DNA of 64,000 bases from Syntrophobacterales bacterium Delta_02 (GTDB lineage Bacteria > Desulfobacterota > Syntrophorhabdia > Syntrophorhabdales > Syntrophorhabdaceae), in the NCBI GenBank assembly GCA_001603955.1, contig LVAA01000011.1, positions 31,278 to 95,277 of the forward strand, written 5' to 3'. The translations under genes were made by a program, and so were the position numbers. The notes under the pieces were generated by a model. The model saw only the letters and a program-made list of their open reading frames with translations. It ran no database searches and was not told where the DNA came from. Position 1 is the stretch's first letter. Each line of letters opens with the position of its first letter. Below are positions 28,201-37,242 of this stretch, one piece after another.

Positions 28201-29070
28201 CTATTCCTCTGAGCGCGAAAAGCTCGCGATGATCGTGTCGCAGCACCCGATCGATGCCAGTTGCTTCTCGTAAGCCGCGTGAAGCGCCTCGCTGTCGAGA
28301 AAACCCCAGGTCTTGTGACCGCCGGGTTTTCCCTTCGACAGCCAGTAGAGGTGGTTGGAGAGGGGGTATCTTTGCACCTGCTTGATGTAGTTGACCTTGA
28401 ACCCCGCCTTCTTAGCCACCGCTTCCAGGGTGGGACCGGTGTAGAGGAAAAGGTGCGGGCTCCAGTAGGTGAACCTCGAAAAGGCCTCATTCTCATAAAG
28501 CGTGAGGAGCGCATCGCCCGCGTTGGGCACTTCCACAACAATGGACCCCGCGGGGGAAAGCCTCTCGAGGAGTCTCCCCAGCATGTCGATGGGATCGGCA
28601 ATGTGCTCGAGCACGTGAAAGAGCGTTATGATATCAAAAGAGTCCACGACGCTGTCGATAGAGGCATGAACGGTAAGCCCCTGCTCCCTGAAGTAGGACT
28701 GCAGCCTCTCTTCCAGCTCTATTCCCTCGACCCGCCGTGCTTTCTTTCGGGCCCGTAAGAGAAACCCGCCGTTGCCGCACCCGAAATCGAGGACCGACCT
28801 GTTCTCCAGCAGGGTCTTCAGGAAGGCGAACCTCCTGTCATCGTCCCACGCGGTGTCGACCACCCAGGACGCTATGTCGACCTCGCCGTCATGCATCCCG
28901 GAGGATTCGTAGAAGTTGTCATGTATATGATCAAAGGATGAGAGAAAGACAAGGCCACAGGAACGGCACTCGTATACCTCGAGGTCAGGGTTGTCCCGGA
29001 CCGAACCCGGTCTCTTCTTGTGGTCCCTCCCGCCGCAGAGATAGCAGGTCCTGTCGCTCATGTCACGCAT
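28201..29070 (-). CDS. class I SAM-dependent methyltransferase with N-terminal zinc-ribbon-like motif
   Basis: CYLCGG...YECRSCGLVF (CxxC...CxxC) then VLDFGCGNGGFLLRARKKARRVEGIELE...LFHVLEHI. Confidence 0.87.
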   Translation of the reverse strand: MRDMSDRTCYLCGGRDHKKRPGSVRDNPDLEVYECRSCGLVFLSSFDHIHDNFYESSGMHDGEVDIASWVVDTAWDDDRRFAFLKTLLENRSVLDFGCGNGGFLLRARKKARRVEGIELEERLQSYFREQGLTVHASIDSVVDSFDIITLFHVLEHIADPIDMLGRLLERLSPAGSIVVEVPNAGDALLTLYENEAFSRFTYWSPHLFLYTGPTLEAVAKKAGFKVNYIKQVQRYPLSNHLYWLSKGKPGGHKTWGFLDSEALHAAYEKQLASIGCCDTIIASFSRSEE

Positions 29071-29833
29071 TCTCCTTCTTGATCACCAGCTTCGTCTTCT
29101 TCTTCTGGTTGTCCAGGTAGTCCTTCTGCCGCGCCGAGTTGATGGCGACTATCTCGGGATGGTCCTTCAGGAAACCCGTGATCTCCCTGAGAGGAACATC
29201 GTTATCGACACACCGGTAGTGTTCGAATATACGGTTGAAGAACTCGAAGTCCTCGGGGTAATCGAGGGTGAGCCTGATGTCGTCGCTGAAGAACGCCCGG
29301 TCCCCCACGATGAGGTCACTTACCTTGAAGAGCCCCGTATCCTCGAAATACACCCACATCATCTCCGTGTCGGCGGTGTCCTTGATCTCACAGACCCTGT
29401 TGAGGGCGCTCACCCTGATGCAATAGGTGAAGGAACCACATATGAGACCGGGCGGCGCCTTTATGTAATCGCAGCCGCTCTCTTCCATCTGTCTCACTCC
29501 GAGTTGAATGAGCTCCGGGTCGCACAGGAGGTCATCGCCATCCATGGTCGCGAAGAGGTCTATGCCGTGGGCCTTCGCGGCGCCCTGCCACCTCAGCAGC
29601 TTGTCCTCGAGGCTCCCCCTGAAATGCTTGATACCCTGTTTCCTGGCTATGTCGACGATGACGTCGTCGATGGGTCTTTCCGTCGTGCACAGAATGACAT
29701 CATCGACACCATTGACCTGCTTTGCCCGGAGAATGACCATCTCTATCGTCGGCCTGCCCAGTATCTTCATGAGTGCCTTGTTCGGCAACCTGCTGGAATC
29801 CGACCGGACAGTGATGAATACCGCTTTCTTCAT
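29063..29833 (-). CDS. SpsF-like cytidylyltransferase-family protein
   Basis: AVFITVRSDSSRLPNKALMKILGRPTIEMVILRAKQVNGVDDVILCTTERPIDD; LTLDYPEDFEFF; track ORF 29063-30397 over-extended. Confidence 0.82.
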   Translation of the reverse strand: MKKAVFITVRSDSSRLPNKALMKILGRPTIEMVILRAKQVNGVDDVILCTTERPIDDVIVDIARKQGIKHFRGSLEDKLLRWQGAAKAHGIDLFATMDGDDLLCDPELIQLGVRQMEESGCDYIKAPPGLICGSFTYCIRVSALNRVCEIKDTADTEMMWVYFEDTGLFKVSDLIVGDRAFFSDDIRLTLDYPEDFEFFNRIFEHYRCVDNDVPLREITGFLKDHPEIVAINSARQKDYLDNQKKKTKLVIKKENA

Positions 29834-29835
29834 GA

Positions 29836-30717
29836 TCAGTAGCCCCTCAGTTTCTTTCTCACTTCCCTCTCTTTCTCTGTAACCCGTTTCACGCCGTCCC
29901 CGAGCATGACGTCCACCCCTTTTATTCTCTTGTAAAGCATGTCCATCGCGTGGACCTCGAGGCTCGCGAAATGGTCGGAGCCCCACATTGAGTGGTCGAG
30001 GGTGATATGCCGCTCGATCACCTTTGCGCCGAGGGCCGCCGCTATCACGCTTGGCTCCAGGTCGTACTCGTGACCGCTGTAGCCCACAACACACCGGTAT
30101 CTTTCGGCCAGGAATGGTATGGCCAGGAGGTTCAGCTCTTCCTGCGGAGCGGGGTAATTCGAATTCGTGTGCATCAGGACGTAATCGCCCTTCGAGTGTT
30201 TCTCCATGACCTCCACCGCGTGGTCGATTTCCTCGACGGAACTCATGCCCGTCGACAGGATGACAGGTTTCTGCGACCTGCAGGCCTCGGTAAGCAGCTC
30301 GTCCTCGGTCAGCTTCGCCGAGGGTATCTTGATGAAAGGGACGTCGTACTGGAGGATGAAGTGAAGACTTCCCATGTCCCACACCGAGGCCGTCCACGCT
30401 ATCGGTTTTTCCCGGCTGTACCTGTCGACATAGTCATACTCGTCCTTCTCGAACTCGACCCTGTACCTGTACTCGAGGTACGTCATCCTTCCCCAGGGCG
30501 TGTCCCTCATCACGTTCTTCTGCTCTTCAGGCACGCAGACCGCCGGCGTCCTCTTCTGGAACTTCACGCAATGCCAGTTGCAGGCGAAAGCAGCATCAAT
30601 GAGCTTCTTTGTTATTTCCACGCTACCGTTGTGGTTGAGGCCTATCTCGGCGATCATGTAGATGGGCTCTTTCTCGCCCACCAGCCTGCCGTCTATCTTT
30701 ACCACTCTATTTGCCAT
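29836..30717 (-). CDS. NeuB-family condensing enzyme, second paralogue, SAF domain apparently absent
   Basis: YMIAEIGLNHNGSVEITKKLIDAAFACNWHCVKFQKRTPAV; STGMSSVEEIDHAVE; VGYSGHEYD; ERHITLDHSMWGSDH; ends RKKLRGY. Confidence 0.9.
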   Translation of the reverse strand: MANRVVKIDGRLVGEKEPIYMIAEIGLNHNGSVEITKKLIDAAFACNWHCVKFQKRTPAVCVPEEQKNVMRDTPWGRMTYLEYRYRVEFEKDEYDYVDRYSREKPIAWTASVWDMGSLHFILQYDVPFIKIPSAKLTEDELLTEACRSQKPVILSTGMSSVEEIDHAVEVMEKHSKGDYVLMHTNSNYPAPQEELNLLAIPFLAERYRCVVGYSGHEYDLEPSVIAAALGAKVIERHITLDHSMWGSDHFASLEVHAMDMLYKRIKGVDVMLGDGVKRVTEKEREVRKKLRGY

Positions 30718-30730
30718 CTCGAACCCCTGG

Positions 30731-31792
30731 TCACACTGAAAAATAGTTCCCGATCAGCTTCATGTCACACTGAGCGGTGCACTTGATACCCTTCGTCAGG
30801 AGAAAATGGTCCATGCGCAGCTTCCTGTACCTCTCGCCGTTCCAGATGTCGGCAAGGCTCTCCTTCTTCGCGTCCCCGAGAACGATCTCGTTGTTGAAGT
30901 CCTCCATGCACATTGCGGCCTCTGCGTTCGACTTTATGGTCATGGACATCCACGGGTGCTTGCAGTATTCCGACCAGTGAACCGAATTGGTCCCGTGGTA
31001 ATCCTGCCTGTACCATTGCTGGTCCTCACTCTTGAGGTATATGTAAACATCGAGGCCGTCGAAGGCCTTCTCCAGCAATTCGTAATCCTTCATCTGGTTC
31101 TGCCTGTTGAGGTTGAGCATGGTGATGATTATGGTCGTCTTGTAACCATTCTCCTTCTTGATCCTCAGCAGCTCCTGTATCTTCTCGTAGCTCTTCGAGA
31201 AATCCGAGGCCTTTCCCCTTATCTTCTTGTGGAGGACGTCGTCGACGGTCTCGATGGAATACTTGATATAGTCCAGACCGTTCTCGAACATGTTCCTCAT
31301 CTTCTTTATGTTAATGTTGGAGGGATTGCAGCTGAAGTAGGAATGCATCCCCTTTTCCGAGAGTATCCTGACATATTCCGGCATGTTCTTGTCCAGAAGG
31401 GGGTCACCGTATCCGTGAAGCTGGATGACCTTCGGGATTATGTAGAGGAAGAAGTGGTTCTCGCTCATGTCCGTCTTCCTGACCCCGTATTCCGTCTCGA
31501 CGAACCCTTCCCATTCCCGCCACTGTGCCTCGTAGAAGGGCTCGAGCTGGTCGACGACCCCCAGGAAGGTCGCCCTGTCGATGGTTTCGATGGGCCGCGT
31601 CATCATTGTCGTTCTCGGGCACATCTCGCACCGCATGTTGCAGGCATTCGTGGTCTCGATATTGTAGACCACGGGCTTCTTGTTCCTGAAACCCTCCATC
31701 GTGGCGATAAGCTCATCCCTGTCTATCTTCTCCCCCGCGTCAAGCCTCTTTCGCAGCGGATTCATCTTCATGTAAAAGTCTATGTCGAACAT
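30731..31792 (-). CDS. radical SAM/SPASM-type protein
   Basis: NIETTNACNMRCEMCPRTTMM (CxxxCxxC); C-terminal cysteines in YCKHPW...AAMC...KCTAQC. Confidence 0.87.
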   Translation of the reverse strand: MFDIDFYMKMNPLRKRLDAGEKIDRDELIATMEGFRNKKPVVYNIETTNACNMRCEMCPRTTMMTRPIETIDRATFLGVVDQLEPFYEAQWREWEGFVETEYGVRKTDMSENHFFLYIIPKVIQLHGYGDPLLDKNMPEYVRILSEKGMHSYFSCNPSNINIKKMRNMFENGLDYIKYSIETVDDVLHKKIRGKASDFSKSYEKIQELLRIKKENGYKTTIIITMLNLNRQNQMKDYELLEKAFDGLDVYIYLKSEDQQWYRQDYHGTNSVHWSEYCKHPWMSMTIKSNAEAAMCMEDFNNEIVLGDAKKESLADIWNGERYRKLRMDHFLLTKGIKCTAQCDMKLIGNYFSV

Positions 31793-31819
31793 TACCTTCC
31801 TGCCTTTATGGTGTCAACA

Positions 31820-33046
31820 CTACCCGGAGAACTTCTTTATGACCTTCTCCAGTACGAGCGCCTTCTTTTTCGCGAGGTCTATATCCCTGTAATTGGTCTT
31901 GAACTGCATCAGTTTCGGTTGCACCGACTCGGCGACGGGGCACAGTCCTCTCTCGTATCCGACGTCTTTGTACACCCACGGACACCTCCCGGCGAACTGT
32001 CTCTGTTCCACCATGGGCTCCAGGTAGGGCACGCTCCACGCCCCGTAGATACCGTCGCCGCCTTCCCGGATATAGGCCTTCCTGAAATCCTGCCACGAAA
32101 CCCCGATCGCCTCCCCGCCGTTGTAGATGACCCCGAGGGTGTAATAAGAGTTAGTGCGGTCGCCCGGTACCTTCTGGGGGGTAAGGTAGGTGCACCCGCT
32201 CATCACGTCCATGAATATCTCGGCGCTCTTCACCCTGAGGTCGACGAGCGTTTCCACTCTTTCGAGCTGCGCCAGGGCCACCGCGGCATTGAACTCGGAA
32301 AGTCTGTAGTTCCAGCCCAGGACATCGTGCCTCTTGTAGTCGGGGTCCTGGAAAACGTCCTGATTCAGCCGTATACGGCCCTCGGAGGCCTTCAGGTTCT
32401 TGAAGCCGTGACCGGCCACCTTTCTGGCCTTCTCGGCGTACTCCTCACTGTCCGTAACTATCATCCCGCCCTCACCGCACGAGATGTGTTTCGTGTTCTC
32501 GAAACTGTAGCTCGCCATGTGGCCTATCGTTCCCGCCATCCTCCCCTTGTAGGTACTCAACACGCACTGGGCGTTGTCCTCGATGACGACGAGACCGTGC
32601 TCCTTCGCTATCTCCATGATCTCATCCATATCCGGGGGGAGGCCATAGAGCGCGACGGGGATGATCGCCTTCGTCCTGTCCGTTATCTTCCTCTTCACGT
32701 CGGCGGCGTCGATATTGAACGTCTCGGCGTTAACGTCGGCATACACGGGCACCGCGTTGGCATGTATCGTCGCCGTTGTGTTCATGATGACCGTGATCGC
32801 CGGGGAGATGACCTCATCCCCCGGCCCCACGCCGGCCGCCTCGAGGGCCGCGTGGATCGTCGAGGTACCGGAATTGCAGCCGACCCCGTACAGTGTGCCG
32901 ATCCTCTTCGCGAACTCCCTTTCCAGGATATTCGTCCAGCTTCCGCCCGTTGCCGACCACGACTCGCCCTCGAGGACTTTCCTGAGATAATCGATTTCGT
33001 TGCCCAGGTACTTCGACGGGTTCTCCACCTTATCGCTCATTCCCAC
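31820..33046 (-). CDS. DegT/DnrJ/EryC1/StrS-family aminotransferase
   Basis: GCNSGTSTIHAALEAAGVGPGDEVISPAITV; VIEDNAQCVL; SYSFENTKHISCGEGGMIVT. Confidence 0.92.
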   Translation of the reverse strand: MGMSDKVENPSKYLGNEIDYLRKVLEGESWSATGGSWTNILEREFAKRIGTLYGVGCNSGTSTIHAALEAAGVGPGDEVISPAITVIMNTTATIHANAVPVYADVNAETFNIDAADVKRKITDRTKAIIPVALYGLPPDMDEIMEIAKEHGLVVIEDNAQCVLSTYKGRMAGTIGHMASYSFENTKHISCGEGGMIVTDSEEYAEKARKVAGHGFKNLKASEGRIRLNQDVFQDPDYKRHDVLGWNYRLSEFNAAVALAQLERVETLVDLRVKSAEIFMDVMSGCTYLTPQKVPGDRTNSYYTLGVIYNGGEAIGVSWQDFRKAYIREGGDGIYGAWSVPYLEPMVEQRQFAGRCPWVYKDVGYERGLCPVAESVQPKLMQFKTNYRDIDLAKKKALVLEKVIKKFSG

Positions 33047-34850
33047 TCACCTCATTCTCGCTCGCCCCGTTCGTGGCTATCAGATGCATCCGGCTGAAGG
33101 AGCCGTCCCTGCCGATGAGCTCGGCATGGGTCCCCTCCTCTATGATCCGGCCCTCGTCAAGAACGTATATGTAATCAGCGTTGACAATCGTCGAAAGACG
33201 GTGCGCGATGATGATCACCGTCGTCTCCTTCGCTATCTTCTCGATGGCCTGTTGTATCAATCTTTCGGAATGACTGTCAAGAGAACTCGTCGCCTCGTCG
33301 AGTATCAGGATTTCGGGTTTCCTGAGGATGGCCCTCGCCAACGCGATCCTCTGGATCTGCCCGCCCGATAGCCGTACCCCTCTGTCACCCACCATTGTGT
33401 CGTATGCATCGGGGAGGTCCTTTATGAACTCCAGGGCGTTGGCTATTCGGCAGGCCTCCATCATCTCCTCGTCGGTAGCATCCTCTTTCGCCCACAGCAG
33501 GTTATCCCGAATGGACATGTTGAAAAGGGTGCTTTCCTGGGGCACGTAGCCTATGTGACGCCTGTAGGAAATAACGTCGAAATCGCGGAGGGCCGTTCCG
33601 TCGATGGTCACCTTCCCTTCCATCGGCTGGTTGAACCCCATTATCATGTCGATGAGGGTGGATTTTCCCGAACCCGACCTGCCCACTATGGCGACCATCT
33701 TACCCTTTGAGATGCAGAGGTTCACATCCTGAAGGACTGGACCGTTTCCCGTATATGCGAACACCACATCCTTGAGGTTAATGTCGTCCCGGAAACCGGA
33801 GAACTCCCGCGTCCCCGATGTCTGTCTCAGGTCCATCGCCTGGCGCTTCAGATGCATCACCTGCTCGTAACTCGGGAAATAATGGTTTATGTTCGTCCGC
33901 TGGGCCATGATATTACCGACTATCGGCAGTATCCTCATGAAGGAATAAAGGACGGCCACTATCTCCGACAGAGTGTTTCCGAAACTCTTTCCCGCGTAAA
34001 TGGTGATCACGAGAACAAGGATGCCGAACGGATAGTACATCTGCGGGATCGCCGCCGTAAGGGTCTGTGATTTGATGGTGGCACGGCTCAAGGAATCGAA
34101 GGCGCGGGACAGGAGCGCCAGGCTCTTGCTCTGCTTCCCGAACCCTAGTATGATCTTTGCCGAACCGAGGGCCTCCTGAATGACGGAGATCATCGTGTTG
34201 GCCACCCTCGTGTTGATCTGGCCAAACCGGTAGCTCAGCTTTCCGAAAAAGACAAAAGGCAGCATGAAAACGATGGCGCAGCAAAGGCTCACCAGGGCAA
34301 CCTTCCAGGAGATGTAGAAGGGCACGAGGATAAACATGCAGCACTGGAGGATATAGGCTATGTAGTTGGATATGACCTCGTAGGCCTCACCCACGTTGGT
34401 GATCTCGCGGGTAAAGGTATTGAGAAGCATGCCCTGCTTGTTACTGCTGAAAAATGACCACCGGGCATTGAAGAAGTCATCGAAGGTGCCGAGGAGGATG
34501 TTCCCCTGGAGGGCATAACGTGTCCTCACTATGAAGTACCGGGAAAATATGTAGAAGATGCTCCGCACCAGCACCAGTATAACGAATATAGCAAGCACAC
34601 TGCCCAGCGTTGCCCTGAGGCCTGCAAACTCCATCGCCTTGATGATGTATTGCGTCGACACGCTCACATCCCGCATGTCCGGTTTCAGGAACAGGTCGAC
34701 AGCCGGGACAAGAGAGATGATGGATAAAGCATCAATGAGCCCCCCGGTGACGAGGCAAAGAATGTTCATCAAAATCAACAGGGGATACTTTTTGAAGATA
34801 AAAAGAAAGAATTCTGCGTGTTTCATGCCCTGTGCCATACCTCTACTCAA
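33030..34850 (-). CDS. ABC transporter, fused permease-ATPase (MsbA/PglK-like flippase)
   Basis: N-terminal TM domain; Walker A VGRSGSGKST, LSGGQIQRIALARAIL, Walker B ILILDEATSSLD. Confidence 0.92.
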   Translation of the reverse strand: MSRGMAQGMKHAEFFLFIFKKYPLLILMNILCLVTGGLIDALSIISLVPAVDLFLKPDMRDVSVSTQYIIKAMEFAGLRATLGSVLAIFVILVLVRSIFYIFSRYFIVRTRYALQGNILLGTFDDFFNARWSFFSSNKQGMLLNTFTREITNVGEAYEVISNYIAYILQCCMFILVPFYISWKVALVSLCCAIVFMLPFVFFGKLSYRFGQINTRVANTMISVIQEALGSAKIILGFGKQSKSLALLSRAFDSLSRATIKSQTLTAAIPQMYYPFGILVLVITIYAGKSFGNTLSEIVAVLYSFMRILPIVGNIMAQRTNINHYFPSYEQVMHLKRQAMDLRQTSGTREFSGFRDDINLKDVVFAYTGNGPVLQDVNLCISKGKMVAIVGRSGSGKSTLIDMIMGFNQPMEGKVTIDGTALRDFDVISYRRHIGYVPQESTLFNMSIRDNLLWAKEDATDEEMMEACRIANALEFIKDLPDAYDTMVGDRGVRLSGGQIQRIALARAILRKPEILILDEATSSLDSHSERLIQQAIEKIAKETTVIIIAHRLSTIVNADYIYVLDEGRIIEEGTHAELIGRDGSFSRMHLIATNGASENEVSGNER

Positions 34851-36096
34851 GGAATTCCGTGTTGTTCTTCAGGAAAGCCATACCAATTCGTCCCGTGATG
34901 GACGACGGACCGTCAGACTTGTGTTTTTTGTAGACAGACCAGAATCGTGTTTGAAGCCCTTCGTCCTTATCGTCCGTCTGCCACGTTCCCTTAAGACGGT
35001 CGTCCATCTCCACGGCAAGCACAAGAATCTCTTCAGGAGTATTGTTCTGGATCTCAATGCCCGCATTAATGTACTGACTCGTCTTGTCAAAAGAGTCGGT
35101 GCCCGATTCAAGTATCTCCCGATAGCTCATCATCCTACCCGTCTCAAGCGACTGAAGCTTCTTGAAGATCGTTATATTGTAAGGTCCCCAGGTGAAAACG
35201 AGGCTGAAGGGAAGAAAATTGGTCGTAGCCACCGGTCGCCTGAAAATGAACGAAACAGCATTAATCCCGCAGGAATCACCGAGATAGAAGTAGCATTTGG
35301 CGGCGAGATAAATGTCCATGAAATCCGTCCGGTGGCCATTAGCGTAATCGATTATCCGGGGGTTCGTCGTTTTCAAGGCCTCCCTTACCCTCGCCCCCAT
35401 TCTCACCACGTAGTAACCCCTTCTCGCCATTTCCTCCGCCGCAGGGATAAAATCGTCGATCCTTGAATCCCTGTAGCTGTGATAGTCCCAAACGTCGTAA
35501 GGAAAAGTCTCTTCAAGATATGCCGAATCGCGCGAATGGATGCATATAAATTCCGCTCCCTCGGGAATCCCCATCTGCCGCAGCGCCTGACGACCCATTT
35601 CCTCCTCCTCCGTAGTGAACGATATATGGGGAGGGATCTGGCTGTAGAGTCCGTGGACATCCCTGTCTGTCGTCGGGATAACATGCGCCTCGGCACCGGG
35701 GAGGTAGGTGCTGGCCTGCTTGATATAACGGGTCCAATCCCATATCCGCAAACGATCCACCCTTGCCCACATCTTCCTGAGTTGTTCGTTGCAGTAGAAA
35801 GTATCATCGTGACAGTAAATATCGAACGTCTCCGAGGACTCTATTCCGGCATCATAGGCGCAGAGATACAGTTCCGTGTTTGCCGCGTAGTGCCCAAGCC
35901 GCTGGTTTATGATGCGGCCGAAACGAACACGCTTGAAAGGCTTTATAATGCGTATCGCCAGCGCAAAAGGGAAGAAGGGGAGCGATAAAAACAGGTTCTT
36001 GGCCGGACGAAGACGCACGGAAAGCTTGTACCAAACTACCCCCAGACCATGCCTCTTTATCGCGTTGAATTGCCGCGCGAGAAACTCTCTATCCAT
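34843..36096 (-). CDS. TIGR04372-type putative glycosyltransferase
   Basis: IINQRLGHYAANTELYLCAYDAG...FICIHSRDSAYLEE...GYYVVRMGARV...YFYLGDSCGINAVSFIFRRPVATTNFLPF, recalled as TIGR04372 pattern. Confidence 0.75.
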   Translation of the reverse strand: MDREFLARQFNAIKRHGLGVVWYKLSVRLRPAKNLFLSLPFFPFALAIRIIKPFKRVRFGRIINQRLGHYAANTELYLCAYDAGIESSETFDIYCHDDTFYCNEQLRKMWARVDRLRIWDWTRYIKQASTYLPGAEAHVIPTTDRDVHGLYSQIPPHISFTTEEEEMGRQALRQMGIPEGAEFICIHSRDSAYLEETFPYDVWDYHSYRDSRIDDFIPAAEEMARRGYYVVRMGARVREALKTTNPRIIDYANGHRTDFMDIYLAAKCYFYLGDSCGINAVSFIFRRPVATTNFLPFSLVFTWGPYNITIFKKLQSLETGRMMSYREILESGTDSFDKTSQYINAGIEIQNNTPEEILVLAVEMDDRLKGTWQTDDKDEGLQTRFWSVYKKHKSDGPSSITGRIGMAFLKNNTEFLE

Positions 36097-36162
36097 CTTC
36101 CTCTAGCATCCTTTCTGTCACAGAACCCTTATGAGGTCAGGCGCGTCCACACTAAGGGGTTT

Positions 36163-36702
36163 CTATTCGAATTCACTTGTCTTTCGCAGGAGCAACCACT
36201 TCATGAAAATGATCGCTCTTGACATGGTGAGCATTGACGGCCGACCGATGTAATAACGGCCGTCTCTGAGTATGATCTGACCTTTCTTCAAAAGCCTGCC
36301 GAGCCTGATGTCGACGATGTCACGCGCACCATACCGTGCAATTATCTCATCCATCGACAGCCCGCTTCCCGACTCCTTTATCTCCCTGACTATCCTGATC
36401 CGTCGCGCCGTCTCACCCAGGTTTATGAAGTGGAAGTAACAATACCCCAGCGAGACATAGGTCATGATATCCATCACGGTGAATGATACAATATCCCTGG
36501 AGGGCAGGAGGAAGACGTGCGAGACCCACACGCTCACCACAAGGGTCGCGACAAACCCCGCGAAGAATCCAAGGAACACGGACCTGAGCAACCCAAATCT
36601 ACCGAAAGACCGGTAAATCAAGATCTGTACCAGAACATTCAGGACAAGGCCGATTATAGGGGAGAGAAATTCCATCGTCGCGCGTACCTGAGACCCGCTC
36701 AA
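36163..36702 (-). CDS. Uncharacterised membrane protein: ~3 TM helices plus C-terminal winged-helix-like domain
   Basis: Hydrophobic N-terminal half; C-terminal RIRIVREIKESGSGLSMDEIIARYGARDIVDIRLGRLLKKGQIILRDGRYYIG; ATGA overlap with 36699-37220. Confidence 0.65.
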   Translation of the reverse strand: MSGSQVRATMEFLSPIIGLVLNVLVQILIYRSFGRFGLLRSVFLGFFAGFVATLVVSVWVSHVFLLPSRDIVSFTVMDIMTYVSLGYCYFHFINLGETARRIRIVREIKESGSGLSMDEIIARYGARDIVDIRLGRLLKKGQIILRDGRYYIGRPSMLTMSRAIIFMKWLLLRKTSEFE

Positions 36703-37220
36703 CCTCCCTTCGCAGCCTTGAGGAGCCTGCGGTAATGAACGAAAATGTTGGCGAACAGCAACCCCTTTCTTGTCAACTTGTATCGGTCCCCTTCCCTGTA
36801 GGCCATTTTGTCGGTAATCAGGTCCGTCACCCTCGGCCTTATGAGGAGATCATCGTTAAGGGTCGCCTCGAATTCCTTCGCGTCCATTCCGTCCGGGCCC
36901 GCGTTTGCTATGGCCATCACCATCACAAGGGAAGGACTGTCTGCCTCTATGGCAGAATAAGTGATCATGTAGGCAAGAGTAACGGAAATATGGAGAAGCG
37001 CTATGCGCAGCCAATCGGTAACGCCTTCCGGCAAGCAACGGCTCAATGCCGGACAGAATTCAGCTATTGCCGTTGAGCAAAGAGGAGCAGCAACGAGCAC
37101 ACCAAGAAAGATGCCCAGAAGCGCCTTGGTCTGTCTCCGTGGCAAACATATCCTCCACAGGACAAGGTGCAAACCGAAAGCGATAAAAAGCAACACTACT
37201 GCCCAGGACAAGGCTGTCAT
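36699..37220 (-). CDS. Uncharacterised membrane protein: ~3 TM helices plus C-terminal winged-helix-like domain
   Basis: Hydrophobic N-terminal half; C-terminal DSPSLVMVMAIANAGPDGMDAKEFEATLNDDLLIRPRVTDLITDKMAYREGDRYKLTRKGLLFANIF. Confidence 0.65.
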   Translation of the reverse strand: MTALSWAVVLLFIAFGLHLVLWRICLPRRQTKALLGIFLGVLVAAPLCSTAIAEFCPALSRCLPEGVTDWLRIALLHISVTLAYMITYSAIEADSPSLVMVMAIANAGPDGMDAKEFEATLNDDLLIRPRVTDLITDKMAYREGDRYKLTRKGLLFANIFVHYRRLLKAAKGG

Positions 37221-37242
37221 CGTCTTACTTCAGGCTCCCCGA

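Noticed and set aside
26271-28601. Full 776-aa version of the orphan ORF
   Set aside because: The first ~140 aa are Arg/Ser/Thr/Pro-rich and overlap the methyltransferase at 28201; true start is likely near 28175-28184.
30806-33097. 763-aa + strand ORF
   Set aside because: Antisense to well-supported rSAM and DegT genes; no recognisable motifs.
36124-36161. Possible stem AACCCTTA...TAAGGGGTT between 34843-36096 and 36163-36702
   Set aside because: Imperfect arms with a bulge, ~21-nt loop and no U-tract; too weak to call a terminator.
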